A DNA stretch of 64,000 bases from Apium graveolens (taxonomy: Eukaryota > Streptophyta > Magnoliopsida > Apiales > Apiaceae), in assembly GCF_009905375.1 (NCBI RefSeq), contig NW_027417690.1:1-64000 (forward strand), given 5' to 3'. Shown here in pieces: positions 11,320 through 21,089 of this stretch; position 1 is the first letter of the stretch; every line of letters begins with the position of its first letter. The translations under genes and the position numbers were made by a program. Below the pieces are notes generated by a model. The model did not search any database and had not been told where the DNA came from. It saw nothing but the letters and a program-made list of their open reading frames with translations.

Positions 11320-11578
11320 AATTATATAATAATGAATGAGTATTAATGATTAAAACAAATAATGTTTGGATATTAATTAATGTATTTATTATATAATGAA
11401 TGAGTATTAATGGCTAAAACAATATTGTATGGATATTAACTATTATATTCATGATTAAATTTGCTCATTAATTACCGTATCTATGATTAAATAATGAATG
11501 AACATTAATGGTTAAAACAAATATTATATGAACATTAATTATTGTATTTATGATTAAATTTGCTCAGCGAACCCCTGT
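11320..11578. repeat. About 80-bp minisatellite
   Basis: At least three degenerate tandem units, each with AATGAATGAGTATTAATG (or ACATTAATG), TTAAAACAA, ATTAATTATTG and ATTTATGATTAAA. It lies inside the Helitron-like segment, near its presumed 5' end. Confidence 0.7.
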
Positions 11579-11739
11579 TGCTGTATTAGATATATAATAG
11601 ATAGATTTGTTTCAGATGTAATATTTTAAATTGTCATGTTCTTGTAATATTTTATTTTTTAATTATGTAATGTATTTTAATAATAAGTAATATTTTTATT
11701 TTTAATCTTATTAATATTTAATTTTTAAATTTTAAATTT

Positions 11740-11993
11740 TAAACACGTTTAGTCGGAGTGGGTCACTTGATTTACCAAGCCCATGAAGAAGGAAATGGCA
11801 GTGGACTTGGGTCACTTGATTTACTAAAAGTTGGACTTGGGCTTTGAATAGGAGCTGGTTGACCACCTAATTTACCAAGCCTATGTTTTGCTTACTGGGC
11901 TTCAAAATAAGGAAATGGCACTTGCTCGGCCTATATAATACGGCTTAGGGTTAGGGATTAGCACCCGTTTATTGTAATCAATTTCATGTAATC
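11740..11993 (+). promoter_or_regulatory. Promoter of bZIP cassette I (TATA 11931-11940)
   Basis: GGCCTATATAATA gives a good plant TATA box about 55 bp upstream of the ATG at 11994. It is followed by CTTAGGGTTAGGG (11944-11956), a telo-box-like double repeat. Upstream are several TGGGCT/AGCCCA site II-type elements and GACTTGGGTCACTTGATTTA repeats. The same module recurs at 27763, 39985, 40771 and 56619, so the promoter was duplicated with the first exon. Transcription is inferred only. Confidence 0.6.
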
Positions 11994-13149
11994 ATGGTTT
12001 TGGAGGTGAAATCGAGTTGCAGCCGATTGATTTCTTTTTCTACACGAAGCTGTCTCATCATATTCAATCTCTCAATCGCCCCTTTTTATTAATTATAAGG
12101 TGTCAATTTCAAGACTCAATTCACTTGTACAATCTTTTATGAGTATAATTTATGTTTTTTTTTTTTAATTCTTCATTTTTATTCGAATTTCTGAATTACT
12201 TGTAGAAACAATGAAGAAAGTGCTCCACGAATCTCGTCCCCGTCCCCGTACAGTTTCAACTCAAGTTTGAAAATGTTTTTATGTTTCCTGCAAGCAATTG
12301 TTGGGCTCACTGCTCACCATTTCATGGAGTGCAGAGATTCTTAAGGTCCTCTTCTTGTACAATCTTTTATGAGTATAATTTTTTTTTTTATATTTAATTC
12401 TTCATTTTATTTGATTTCTGAATTACTTGCAGAAACAATGAAGAAAGTGCTCCATGATTTTCGTTCCTGTTCACGTGTGTTTTCCAGGTAATTCTATTAT
12501 ATTTTTATTTTTGTTAAATACAACAAGTTGATCTAGATTTGTGTAATTGTGTGTGTGTGTAAAGTTTATGAAGAAGAAATCTAGAATGGATACGTTACAC
12601 GTTCATTTTTGGTTTTTTTTCTATTTAAATGGATCCCGATCCGTTAAAACTATCGAAATTTCCAGCCTCAAACCCATATAATTTGAAAATTTATTGTTAA
12701 TACTTAACTTTATCCTAGGGCAACATTTACGGTTTATTTACAGTGAAATGATTATATCGTAAAGGATTAATATGGAAGATGCATTGTTAAGTGGTTGCAG
12801 AATAAATAAATTTGTTTTAATTTCTATTTATGAAGAAATATATACAAAAAATCATGACTATGTAAATACGGTAGATTAAAACCGTGGTCTTTGAGAGGGC
12901 CTCACCAAGTCTGTTTCTAAAGTTTGTTTTCATGTATTCTAATTGGCTAGCCTTATACTCGTGATCTGGAAGCGGAACTGCACGTGATAAAAGAAGAGAA
13001 TGCACGTCTGCAACATGCTTCGGTAAGTAAGACACTGGCTACGACTTTGTTTCTTTAAAACAAATCTGCATGTTATTATTAGTTATCTTTTTGGCTAGTG
13101 CAAACATAAACTAGAAGCAACAAAGAGGATTAAGCAGCAGACATGTTGA
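11994..13149 (+). pseudogene. bZIP transcription factor fragment, copy I
   Basis: Exon 1 begins at ATG 11994 (MVLEVKSSCSRLISF...) and stops at 12090-12092. Exon 2 is present twice in tandem (12206 onward and 12433-12487), reading NNEESAP from the phase set by exon 1; the second has a TGA. Exon 3, 12951-13022, is a 72-nt phase-0 exon reading PYTRDLEAELHVIKEENARLQ. Exon 4 starts at 13115 (KQQR). This matches the end of the basic region (..RKQ|AYT) and the first zipper heptads of group-A/FD-like plant bZIP factors. The N-E-S-A basic motif survives only as NNEESA, and the arginine-rich DNA-contact residues are lost. The stop in exon 1 and the TGA make it a pseudogene. Confidence 0.7.
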
Positions 13150-13574
13150 CCATCATTTTATATCTTGCATATTTTCATGTTCAGTAATCATTCATGTGCA
13201 TTACTTTTACATGAGAAGGTCTAGTAATAAGTTCCTTTAGATTAATATTATTGATCTTGTTATAAACTTATTCTTATAATTTTCTTAACAAGTGCCCTGG
13301 TTTTCAGCAATTGTTTGAGGAAGCTGTTGCAGGCCATCTAAATCCATAGCATCTGACCGTGATTTGCTCAGATGAAGCCTCAAAATATTATTACTGTGGA
13401 TTCTTCTTTAATGTCCATCCAATTATTTAGAGCAGCTGCACCTGCAACCTACTAGATGCGGTAATGCCCAGAATAGTACATGGGTGCAGAAAGCAAAAGG
13501 TGCAGATAATTACTTTAGTCTCTTCATCTTTTTCAAAGACCCTATTTATATCTTTTTGCATATATAGGATAATA
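13150..13574. other. Spacer with recurrent minus-strand segment
   Basis: It contains the recurrent piece at about 13300-13440 (minus strand LHLSQ.RSDAMDLDGLQQLP). A second copy lies at 14170-14330, on the far side of the HSF fragment, so the HSF piece is flanked by direct copies of this segment. No gene identified. Confidence 0.5.
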
Positions 13575-14003
13575 GGATGCCTCCGCTGGACCTTTGTTGC
13601 ACTGTGGAGCAATCAGCTTTTGTTTCTTTGAAGTTCCAGCAGTCTCCAGTGCTTCTTTCGGCCTGAGCTGCTGCATAAGAATCTCGCTAAATAAGGGGTT
13701 CTGAAATGCTTTGGCCATGCTAATGAACATCTGCTGTTGCTTCTGTTCAGTCCTTCTCAGCCTCTCTTTAACAGATAACAGATAATTATCTGCATTCTCC
13801 TGTTCCTTTTGGATATTCATAATTTCAGTCCTCAACCTGTCGGTATCACTCTCTAATTGTTCGAGTTCTGCCTCCTGTATAAGGCGCTCTCCATCACTTG
13901 AATGCTGTGAACTCTTTTCATCCCTTAAGACATGCTGCTCAGGTTGCTGTAAATTGGTATAAGTAACACCGCCTCTCTTGTAGATGCTTCTCAAAAAATT
14001 GAG
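13575..14003 (-). pseudogene. Class-A heat-stress transcription factor fragment, copy 1
   Basis: On the minus strand the frame begins LRSIYKRGGVTYTN, the position just after the DNA-binding domain in plant HSFs (GQxHLLxxIxRR). It continues through the oligomerisation region, ELEQLESDTDRLRTEIMNIQ, YLLSVKERLRRTEQKQQQM and SMAKAFQNPLFSEI, then a lysine-rich SKKQKL nuclear-localisation motif. The HR-A/HR-B heptads, with the EQKQQQM...AKAxQNP signature, are typical of class A. The DNA-binding domain and the AHA activation region are absent. Upstream the frame runs on as unrelated sequence (MLQMRTELAHDQ), so an expressed product would be an oligomerisation-only fragment. It lies antisense to all neighbouring host-gene fragments. 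Confidence 0.8.
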
Positions 14004-15147
14004 TTTTGAATATGGTTCTCCCTGATCATGAGCCAACTCAGTCCGCATTTGTAGCATTTTCCGACCTTTCTTTTAATCAATTCGTCAAACAATCTCAACA
14101 AAATATATACAGCAACAAATAAATCCACCAGAATTGAAATACTACCCAACATATTACTGATGTCATCAGTGCAACCATATTGCCCTGGTTTTCTGCAATT
14201 GCTTGAGGAAGCTGTTGTAGGCCATCTAAATCCATAGCATCTGACCGTGATTGGCTCAGATGAAGCCTCAAAATAATTACTGTGGATTCTTCTTTAATAT
14301 CCATCCAATTATTTTAGAGCAGCTGCAACCTACTAGATGCGGTAATGCCCAAATAGTACATGGGTGCAGAAAGCAAAAGGTGCAGATAATTACTTTAGTC
14401 TCTTCATCTTTTTCAAAGACCCTATTTATTATCTTTTTGCATATATAGTAGATAAATACTTGGTTTCCTTCCGTTCCTCTGCGGTAATTGTTCATATTCC
14501 CAATTGAATACTTCTTAGGCGATTGTTCAGATTCCTGATTGGCATATGATCTTTAGATATATAGTCTTACCTTTTCACAACTGTTGAAGGAATTAACTTT
14601 AGTGAATAAATGAGGTCACAAATATAATGCCTTGCTAGCTTGTAATCAGGGTCTTAATTTTAACCATCCAGTCTTCTGTTGTAGACAACAACGAAATATT
14701 AAATGTGTACAGGCTCTTTTTAACAATGTTCACTAAATTAATGTGCTTCTCTGATTGGTTTGTGTACCTTTTTCGTAACTTCCTGTACCAGATCTAGACG
14801 CTACTCTATTCCCTGATGATGGCCGTACAGTATTTTTAGAATAAACTTTCTTGTCGAATATGGACTGATAGTATTTGTTTAATGTAAAAATAAACTAACA
14901 GCGCCATAATTTAAATAGGAATTTCCTTCTTCTTGTTATACTTGGTATTTGAATAAACACCTTTTAATTCATAGAGTAATTGACAATGTTGGAATTTGAA
15001 TTTGTAAAACGTAGATGTAAAACGTATAAATTTACAGCAGACAAAAGTTTTCCATGGTGTGATTTGTTAAAATGATGATTTGAGTCCATAAAGTGCTTCT
15101 ATTAATTTCAGCTTAATTGTAATTTGGAGTCGATGTCTATTATTCAG
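14004..15147. other. Mosaic spacer with one short exon-like piece
   Basis: At 14792-14840 a CCAG acceptor is followed by a frame reading DLDATLFPDDGRTVFLE and a stop. The same piece occurs near 4580, 24990, 35830, 43650 and 53850. I do not recognise it. The rest is intron-like and shared with the other units. Confidence 0.45.
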
Positions 15148-15263
15148 GTCTTAAGCTTACTAGAGATACTGAACGGAAGAATTTGTATGCTGATTTTGAT
15201 GTGCATACAGTTGAGGAAACTTTTCCCACTAAAACTTCTCGAGTTGCATCTTGGATGAAGTAA
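15148..15263 (+). pseudogene. Unidentified 3'-terminal exon, copy 1
   Basis: After a TTCAG acceptor the frame reads GLKLTRDTERKNLYADFDVH then TVEETFPTKTSRVASWMK and a TAA stop. It is intact here and at 44004-44119; copies at about 25330-25436 and 54189-54295 lack a few residues near the start. Conservation of frame and stop suggests the true C-terminus of a captured gene, but the family is not recognised. Confidence 0.5.
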
Positions 15264-15663
15264 TTCTATTATATGCCAATCAAGTATTCCTTTGGCTAAA
15301 TATTTATGCGAGTTCTTTTTTAAATGCTATAATTTGTCATTTTATGCTATAAAATTACTAAATCTATGACGACACTATTAAATTTGGTGTTATGCTTTGA
15401 CATGTAGTTTTCTGTTTTTCTGATGTTTTTGTGTGTGCTTGATTTCTTAGAACAGTAAAACAAGTTAAGGAATAGAAATTTTAAGCTAGAAATGCAAGAG
15501 AATCTGATAGGATTCAGTTAGAGAGAGAGAGACGCTGGTGGAATAATAACTTCTATTTTCTGAATAATAGTTCAAACATGAACGTAATTAAAATATTGAT
15601 GATCTTTTTATACTAAACCTCTACTTACAGTAATAGATTACAACACCCTTGCTATACTACTCT
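15264..15663. other. Spacer, no gene seen
   Basis: AT-rich DNA with a short AG run (15520-15531). It is shared with 25437-25791, 44120-44518 and 54296-54651. Confidence 0.5.
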
Positions 15664-15890
15664 AGCTTTTCTGTCCTTAACCCCTCCTTCAAAACTATTC
15701 TTTAAAACAGGAATCCAAGGCCTTCTGTTGCGCACAGTATATTCTTGAACTTTTCTGTAAAGATTTGTATAATTGTACTTTATCAATTTGTTATCCATTT
15801 ATGCTGCAACCACTTTCTCACTTTCTGCTCAGCCAAAAACTTAAGGGCCCAGTGGTCCGGCTTAATGAAAGAAGTGATTATCCATGAGAT
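15664..15890 (-). pseudogene. Ty3/gypsy RNase H fragment, copy a
   Basis: The minus strand reads FIKPDHWALKFLAEQKV, then LQHKWIT, then after a one-base shift KLIKYNYTNLYRKVQEY. This is the end of the reverse-transcriptase-linked RNase H of Ty3/gypsy retrotransposons (family pattern: TDHxxLKFLxEQ...QxKWxxKLxxYxYxIxYKxGxENxVADALSR). The core VADA motif is lost here but present in copies b and e. No gag, integrase or LTR was found nearby, so it is a captured fragment. It recurs seven times, always antisense to the host-gene fragments. Confidence 0.75.
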
Positions 15891-16151
15891 ATGCTGTCCC
15901 AATTGCCTATGTATATGCATATGAAATGAACAGAAGTATATTGAACGTAATAAAAGGGTGCAAGGTCATCTTTCATTTTGCTATGCGTATAGTATTACTT
16001 GTATTGTCATATTGGTTGTAGTTGCACGGCCGCTTCAAACATCATCTGGGAAGATAAAGTAAAAATTCATTTGATGAAGTATTGGATCATGTATACAGCA
16101 CCTAATTATAGCATGTGCTTGATTATAATGATTTTTTCTTTTTAACTACAG

Positions 16152-16310
16152 AGTGGTACAAGTACAAGCACGGTTTTTTGTGGGGAATGCTTCAACGTCG
16201 CAATGGAAGGAAATATAGTTGAAGACGTGAATATTGATGAAACGTGAATATGGTTGATGCGTGATTCCAAACCACCAAACCAGTCAGATTATAATTCTGC
16301 TAGAATTCTT
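16152..16310 (+). pseudogene. Unidentified 3' fragment, copy 2 (short)
   Basis: It aligns with 4997-5150 but carries an internal deletion (the GKLRS segment is absent) and a stop soon after VEDVNIDE. Family unknown. Confidence 0.45.
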
Positions 16311-17389
16311 AGAGATTGACCTAAAGGTTATTTCTCTAGTTAACATTATAGATTGTAATGTTTTCTTTTTCAAACTTAGATAGTAATGTTTATTTGTTTC
16401 AGTTTAATTATTATAGCGTAAAATAATTTTTCATGTGTGTCAGACAATCCCAAAACCCATCCTTCGCCAATTATATCAAAAAGGGTCGCCATATTACGAG
16501 TCTATCTAAAATTTTAAAGTGTGATACGAAATTACGCACTAACCAGATTTTTTCTAAATATTAACTAACATGCAATATCGATAAAAAGTAGATATTCTTA
16601 TCTGTCACTCATTGCATTGAGCTTGACCTGGTTAATATTCTTATTTATCTGCAATTTGTTAGTGCAAGAAGCTTGACCTAGTTTTGAGAGGGAGAACTAG
16701 AGGGCACTGGAGGGAGTCTCGGTATCTGTCAACTGTTTAAGTTCGCAGAAATTTTAGTGTTAAATTTTGAAAAAAAATAAAATAATGTAATTTGGTTTCT
16801 TCAAATATTAGTCGGTCCCCCGAAATTTTATTTCTGGTTCCGTCCCGTTAGTTTTTAACTCCTATATAATAAGAATGACATGTAAATTACACGTGGGTGC
16901 TCCTGTATGTAATATTTTATAGTTGATATAATTAATTTAGATATTTAAGTAGATAATTAGAAATAAACCCATATTTCGGGCGCCAAAGTTCGAACTCCAC
17001 AAAATCAACGTTGTATTAAAACTATATAAATTTAGAAAAATCTCATAACTATTAAATCATGAACTGTTACTCATATTTAAAATCCTTTAAACATTTTTGT
17101 CAAAAAAATATGACTTGAAATTTCAAAACATACTTGAAAAATATATGTGATATAGTCATATGGAACAAATATTGAAGTAGACAATGAGTGGGCTTGGGCC
17201 GCGGGAGTGGGGCACTGAATCCAATTTAGACTTTAGGCATCAATATTGGGCTTAAATGACTGTTGTCTTCAAAAATCTCAGAATAACACCAAATTGTAAT
17301 ATGTTGTTAGACCAGAGATTTTGAATGCAAAACTGAATTTTATTATAAAATCCAAGCTCTTACCTTAGTATATCTGAAAATTAAAGTGA
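16311..17389. other. Spacer with promoter-like site II elements, no gene
   Basis: Shared with 26480-27310 in the same unit and with 45180-46250. Around 17187-17215 it contains TGGGCTTGGGCCGCGGG, a GC-rich site II-like patch. No open frame with recognisable content. Confidence 0.5.
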
Positions 17390-18390
17390 ATAACTGTAAT
17401 GAATTTTTTCGAGTTTGTAAACAAATCTCGATTTTATTAAAGAAAAAGTGAATAAAGTAGTGGGATGAAGATAAATATGGAGATAGAGATAGGTAGAAAG
17501 GGTGAATAAAGAAGGCTAGGGCGGATTAGGGTATAGGTGAAATTAGGGGGCCGACTCTCATGCGAGAGAGAGAAGTTATTTTAATTATTGGTTACTATTT
17601 AACTTCACAATAATTGTCCAACATAGATCTTGTCATGGATATTATTGTTACCAACAACATTTGTTGATTTGCAATGCAATATTTCGGAAAGATGTAGTTT
17701 GATAGAAAACATATTTTGTTTGGGGTTTGCTGAAACAACATAGACCATGAGAAATGTGTTGTAATTTCAGAGAGAGAAGAGTTTAGGATTAGAAACTGTG
17801 AAATTGGTATTTCTGTAATTGATTTTAAAACTTTTTAGTTATGACATGCAGCTAATTAAGCAGGTAAAAAAATGCCTCACCGGCCAGTGCATGAGTATTT
17901 GTACAGGCCTGATCATGTAAACCGCACAATCTTTTTGTTTAATATCTACACTTAAACCTGTATTACAGTAATATCGGAATAAAGTTATACCTTATTTAGT
18001 ATAAATTTTGTCAATCGTAATTTGGGGCCACGGTCGTAAAGTAATATTCTCACTAAGAGTATCAGATAAAAAAAATTAGAAAGTTATCAAGGGCCCAACT
18101 AAATATAAAGTAATAATTTCAGAATTATATGTATATTGGACGTACTCGGCCTGACCCGATTAAAAATCCGGTTAAAATTTGATTATTCTAATATATTTTT
18201 TTATATATTTACATTTATTATGAATATAAATATACTTTATGTTGTAAGAGATATGGCCTGTACTTTAACAAGACAAGACATTTTGTCAACCCTAAGTAAG
18301 TTATATTGTTATCTTAATTTGTATTTTGTACTTGTAACATTTGTACTTCTAACAGGTTATAAGGTTATCAGGTTCACCAAACATCGAACC
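17390..18390. other. Indel-rich spacer with dispersed repeat
   Basis: Compared with 46250-47249, many single-base insertions and deletions separate the copies. At 18141-18200 is a GC-punctuated piece (CGGCCTGACCCGATTAAAAA) that also occurs at 46995-47050, 38590-38660 and about 39650-39730, evidently part of a dispersed transposon. The forward open frame here lacks any recognisable domain and is broken in the other copy. Confidence 0.5.
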
Positions 18391-19600
18391 ATGGTTTGTG
18401 AGGTGGAAATCGAGTATAAGGTGTCAATTTCGAATTTCTATTCACTTATACAATCTTTTCTGAGTATAATTTATGTTTTTTTTATTTAATTTAATTCTTC
18501 ATTTTTATTTGAATTTCTGAAATTACTTGCAGAAACAATGAAGAAAGTGGCTCACCCCCGTCCATGTGTAGTTTCCAGGTAATCTTCATTTATTGCGATT
18601 TAATTAATTGAATGCGATCATCATATATACATGTACGTTGTTTGTTTTATTGACTGCGATCTTACTGTGTTGTTTTGTTGCGCTTGAGTATGTTCATTCG
18701 ACATGGATTTATTGCTCTATTTATCGTTGTTAGTTGTACTCGAAGAATTTAGTGTTTGATTTGATATTGTTCTATTGGTATAACTGCTATTGTTTATTTA
18801 TACGTATAGTGTGATTTTGGTAATTAAGAGAATGTTATGGTGGGAGCAATTTATGAACATTTTTACTTTATTTAGTTCAATTGAATATTTATGAGTCGAA
18901 TCTAGACTTGATTAAATTAATGAGTCAAGTAGAATATTTAAGACTAGAGCTTGAGAAACCGTATTCGAAAAGAGAATAGAATTTGGGGACCTCTCTTGAG
19001 GTGTCTAGTTAACCATTATATAAGCCATAGGGATCGAGTCCGCTTAGTTTTATTAGGATATATTACCTTTTTTTTGTAGACTATTCTGGTGGACACTCAT
19101 ATATTTTTAAGGAGCGAGCGACCCTTATTAATGGTAAATTTTCTTCATGATCATATTTTCATTTGTATGATTATTTGCGATGAGGATTAATGATCGATTG
19201 AGCCTAATATGGAAGATGCAAAGTGATACTTAGTGCTTTGTCAAGTGGGTGCAGAAAAAATAATTTTGTTGTACTTTCTATCAAGAAGAAATTTCACAAA
19301 AAATAAGTATGACTGTAAATTTGTTAGATTAAAACCATGTCTTTAAAGGGCCACGCCAGGTCTGTTTCTAATGTTTTGTTTTCATATATTCTGATTGGTT
19401 AGGCTTATACTCGCTATCTGGAAGCGGAACTGCACGTGTTACTAGAAGAGAATGCACTCCTGCAACATGCTTTGGTAAGCAGGACACTGGCTACAACTTT
19501 GTTTCTGTAAAACCAATCTGCATGTTTATTATTAGTTCTCTTTTTGACTAGTGCATACATATACAAGAAGCAACAAAGAGGATAAAGCAGCAGGCATGTT
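18391..19600 (+). pseudogene. bZIP fragment, copy II (short exon 1)
   Basis: Exon 1 starts at ATG 18391 and lacks about 88 bp found in copies I, III, V and VII, so the sequence runs straight from AAATCGAG to TATAAGGTGTC. Exon 2 is 18533-18578, shortened to 46 nt. Exon 3, 19403-19474, reads AYTRYLEAELHVLLEENALL and is intact; exon 4 starts near 19566 (KQQRG, stop). No TATA module of the usual kind precedes it. The zipper heptad leucines are well preserved, but the basic region is destroyed. Confidence 0.65.
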
Positions 19601-20131
19601 GACCACATACTATCATGTCATATAACAATGCAATGCACACAGACACTGTAATTTTGCAGACAATGGAATTTTCACGAATCAAGTTCATAAATATTTCTTT
19701 CATATTTTTATTTCTTATAATCCCCAACAGAAAGTGAGGCAACTTGAAATTCCTAAATAAAATTACAATTTGCAGATTAGGACATAGTGATGATTTGCAT
19801 ATGAAAAACATTATTGCTTTTGAAGATTCAGTTATTAGAACAACGGGTAATGTGAATTTTTACATTGGATATGCTATGGAAACCTATGTAACCTGATGCA
19901 AATTGCTCAAAAGTTCTATGATAATAGTAGCTCTAATTATCGTTGTTAGTTGTGTATAGAGATTTTCCTATAATCCCCATACCTTATACACATGCGTACA
20001 CTCAAATATAGACACTTTGGTGAATTATGCCAACCAGTGAACCTTTGACAATTAAAATTAGATATTATTAATCGGTTTTTGTTTTTTTATGTTATCATCA
20101 TGCTAACTTCTGGATGGAAATTATGCTTCAG
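19600..20131. other. Spacer between bZIP and PIN fragments
   Basis: It contains a possible short exon near 19730 (after CAACAG, reading KVRQLEIPK and a stop), also seen near 28932, 48585 and 57786, possibly the last bZIP exon. Otherwise intron-like. Confidence 0.4.
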
Positions 20132-21089
20132 GTTGCATTTGAGATGCCAAGCATTATGGAGGAATGTATTTTGATTGTGTCGAAAGCAGCTGTGGGCACT
20201 TACATGTTCTGCTTGGGTAAGTTCAAAGCACTAATTCCCGAGTCCATCGTGTAACTTCTTCATAGCTACATACAATTCCACATACACACACACATTATCT
20301 GGACATTAGGCCAAGTAAAAAAACAGATCAGTGCCTAATAAGGAAAGTGGTTTATTACCTGATGATAGCAGTTGCAAGTCTGCAAGCCTTCATTAAAAAA
20401 ATATTAAGGTTATTTAGGACGGATTTATTACACATTATAATCTAATCTGTGACTCTTCCTGATTAGATATAATATCTGAATTTGTTGTAGACATCCTTAC
20501 ATATAGCCAGATTCTCTTCATATATATGCTTTGCTTACTGCTATGCATATTTCAGGTTATATTCATGGCAATTAATAAAAAAGATAGATGAAATTGGTCG
20601 ATTGGAGTCCCTATTACCCGGCATCCTTTGGAGGTTTATCATGGGACCAATTTGTTGGGGCCTTGCCTGTCTTTATTTAGGATTAGATGGTGAAGTGTTA
20701 AAGGCAACAATAATCCAGGTACTGACTATTCGTAATGATACGTAGAAACTATAAACTCAGTGTTAACGAATTGATTTGTTCAATGGCGATCTAACTACAT
20801 ATATTGTGAATGTTATTTCAGGCGACACTTCCTCCAGCATATTTATCTTTCTATTATGCTCAAGAATATAGAATAGATATCGATTGCATTAGCCATGGGT
20901 AAATTACTGTTTTTTGCCACTGAAATGATACGTATAAACTATAAACTCAGTGTTAACAAATTAATTTTGTTCAATGGCGATCTAACTACATATATTGTAA
21001 ATGTTATTTCAGGTGACACTTCCTCCAGCATACTTATCTTTCTATTATGCTCAAGAATATAGACTAGATTATCGATTGCATTAGCCAGG
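20132..21089 (+). pseudogene. PIN-type auxin efflux carrier fragment, copy A
   Basis: Four exon pieces with plant splice sites cover the C-terminal membrane half of a PIN protein. Exon a (20132-20216) reads VAFEMPSIMEECILIVSKAA...MFCLG, equivalent to the PIN helix ending MFSLG. Exon b (20556-20718) matches GLFMAxxxKI...RFxxGP...GLDGEVLKATIIQ but has frame-breaking indels at its start. Exon c (20822-20898) reads ATLPPAYLSFYYAQEYRIDI, equivalent to [20 protein letters not shown]. Exon c' (21013-21089) is a tandem duplicate of exon c with a frameshift. Splice phases (phase 1 after the G of SLG, phase 0 after Q) match PIN genes. The N-terminus, loop and last helices are missing. Confidence 0.85.

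Larger units (their letters stand above)
9330..11590 (-). mobile_element. Candidate non-autonomous Helitron-like element
   Basis: Read on the minus strand, the left edge has CCGTGCATTGCACGG, then nine bases, then CTAG followed by T: the arrangement of a plant Helitron 3' end (hairpin, short spacer, CTRR, host T). The minus-strand other edge reads A|TCTAATACAGCA at 11590, matching the 5' TC rule, and lies where homology with the copy at 40427 begins. The interior is AT-rich, has microsatellites and an approximately 80-bp repeat, and shows no Rep/helicase coding. Both ends fit, but short end motifs occur by chance, so this is tentative. Confidence 0.4.

Noticed and set aside
11944..11956. TTAGGGTTAGGG as an interstitial telomere
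   Set aside because: Only two units, not the plant TTTAGGG register, and located in a promoter that is repeated as a whole.
18136..18489. Forward open frame of 117 codons
   Set aside because: It runs across a dispersed repeat into bZIP exon 1 and an intron in the wrong frame, and is broken in the copy at 47 kb.
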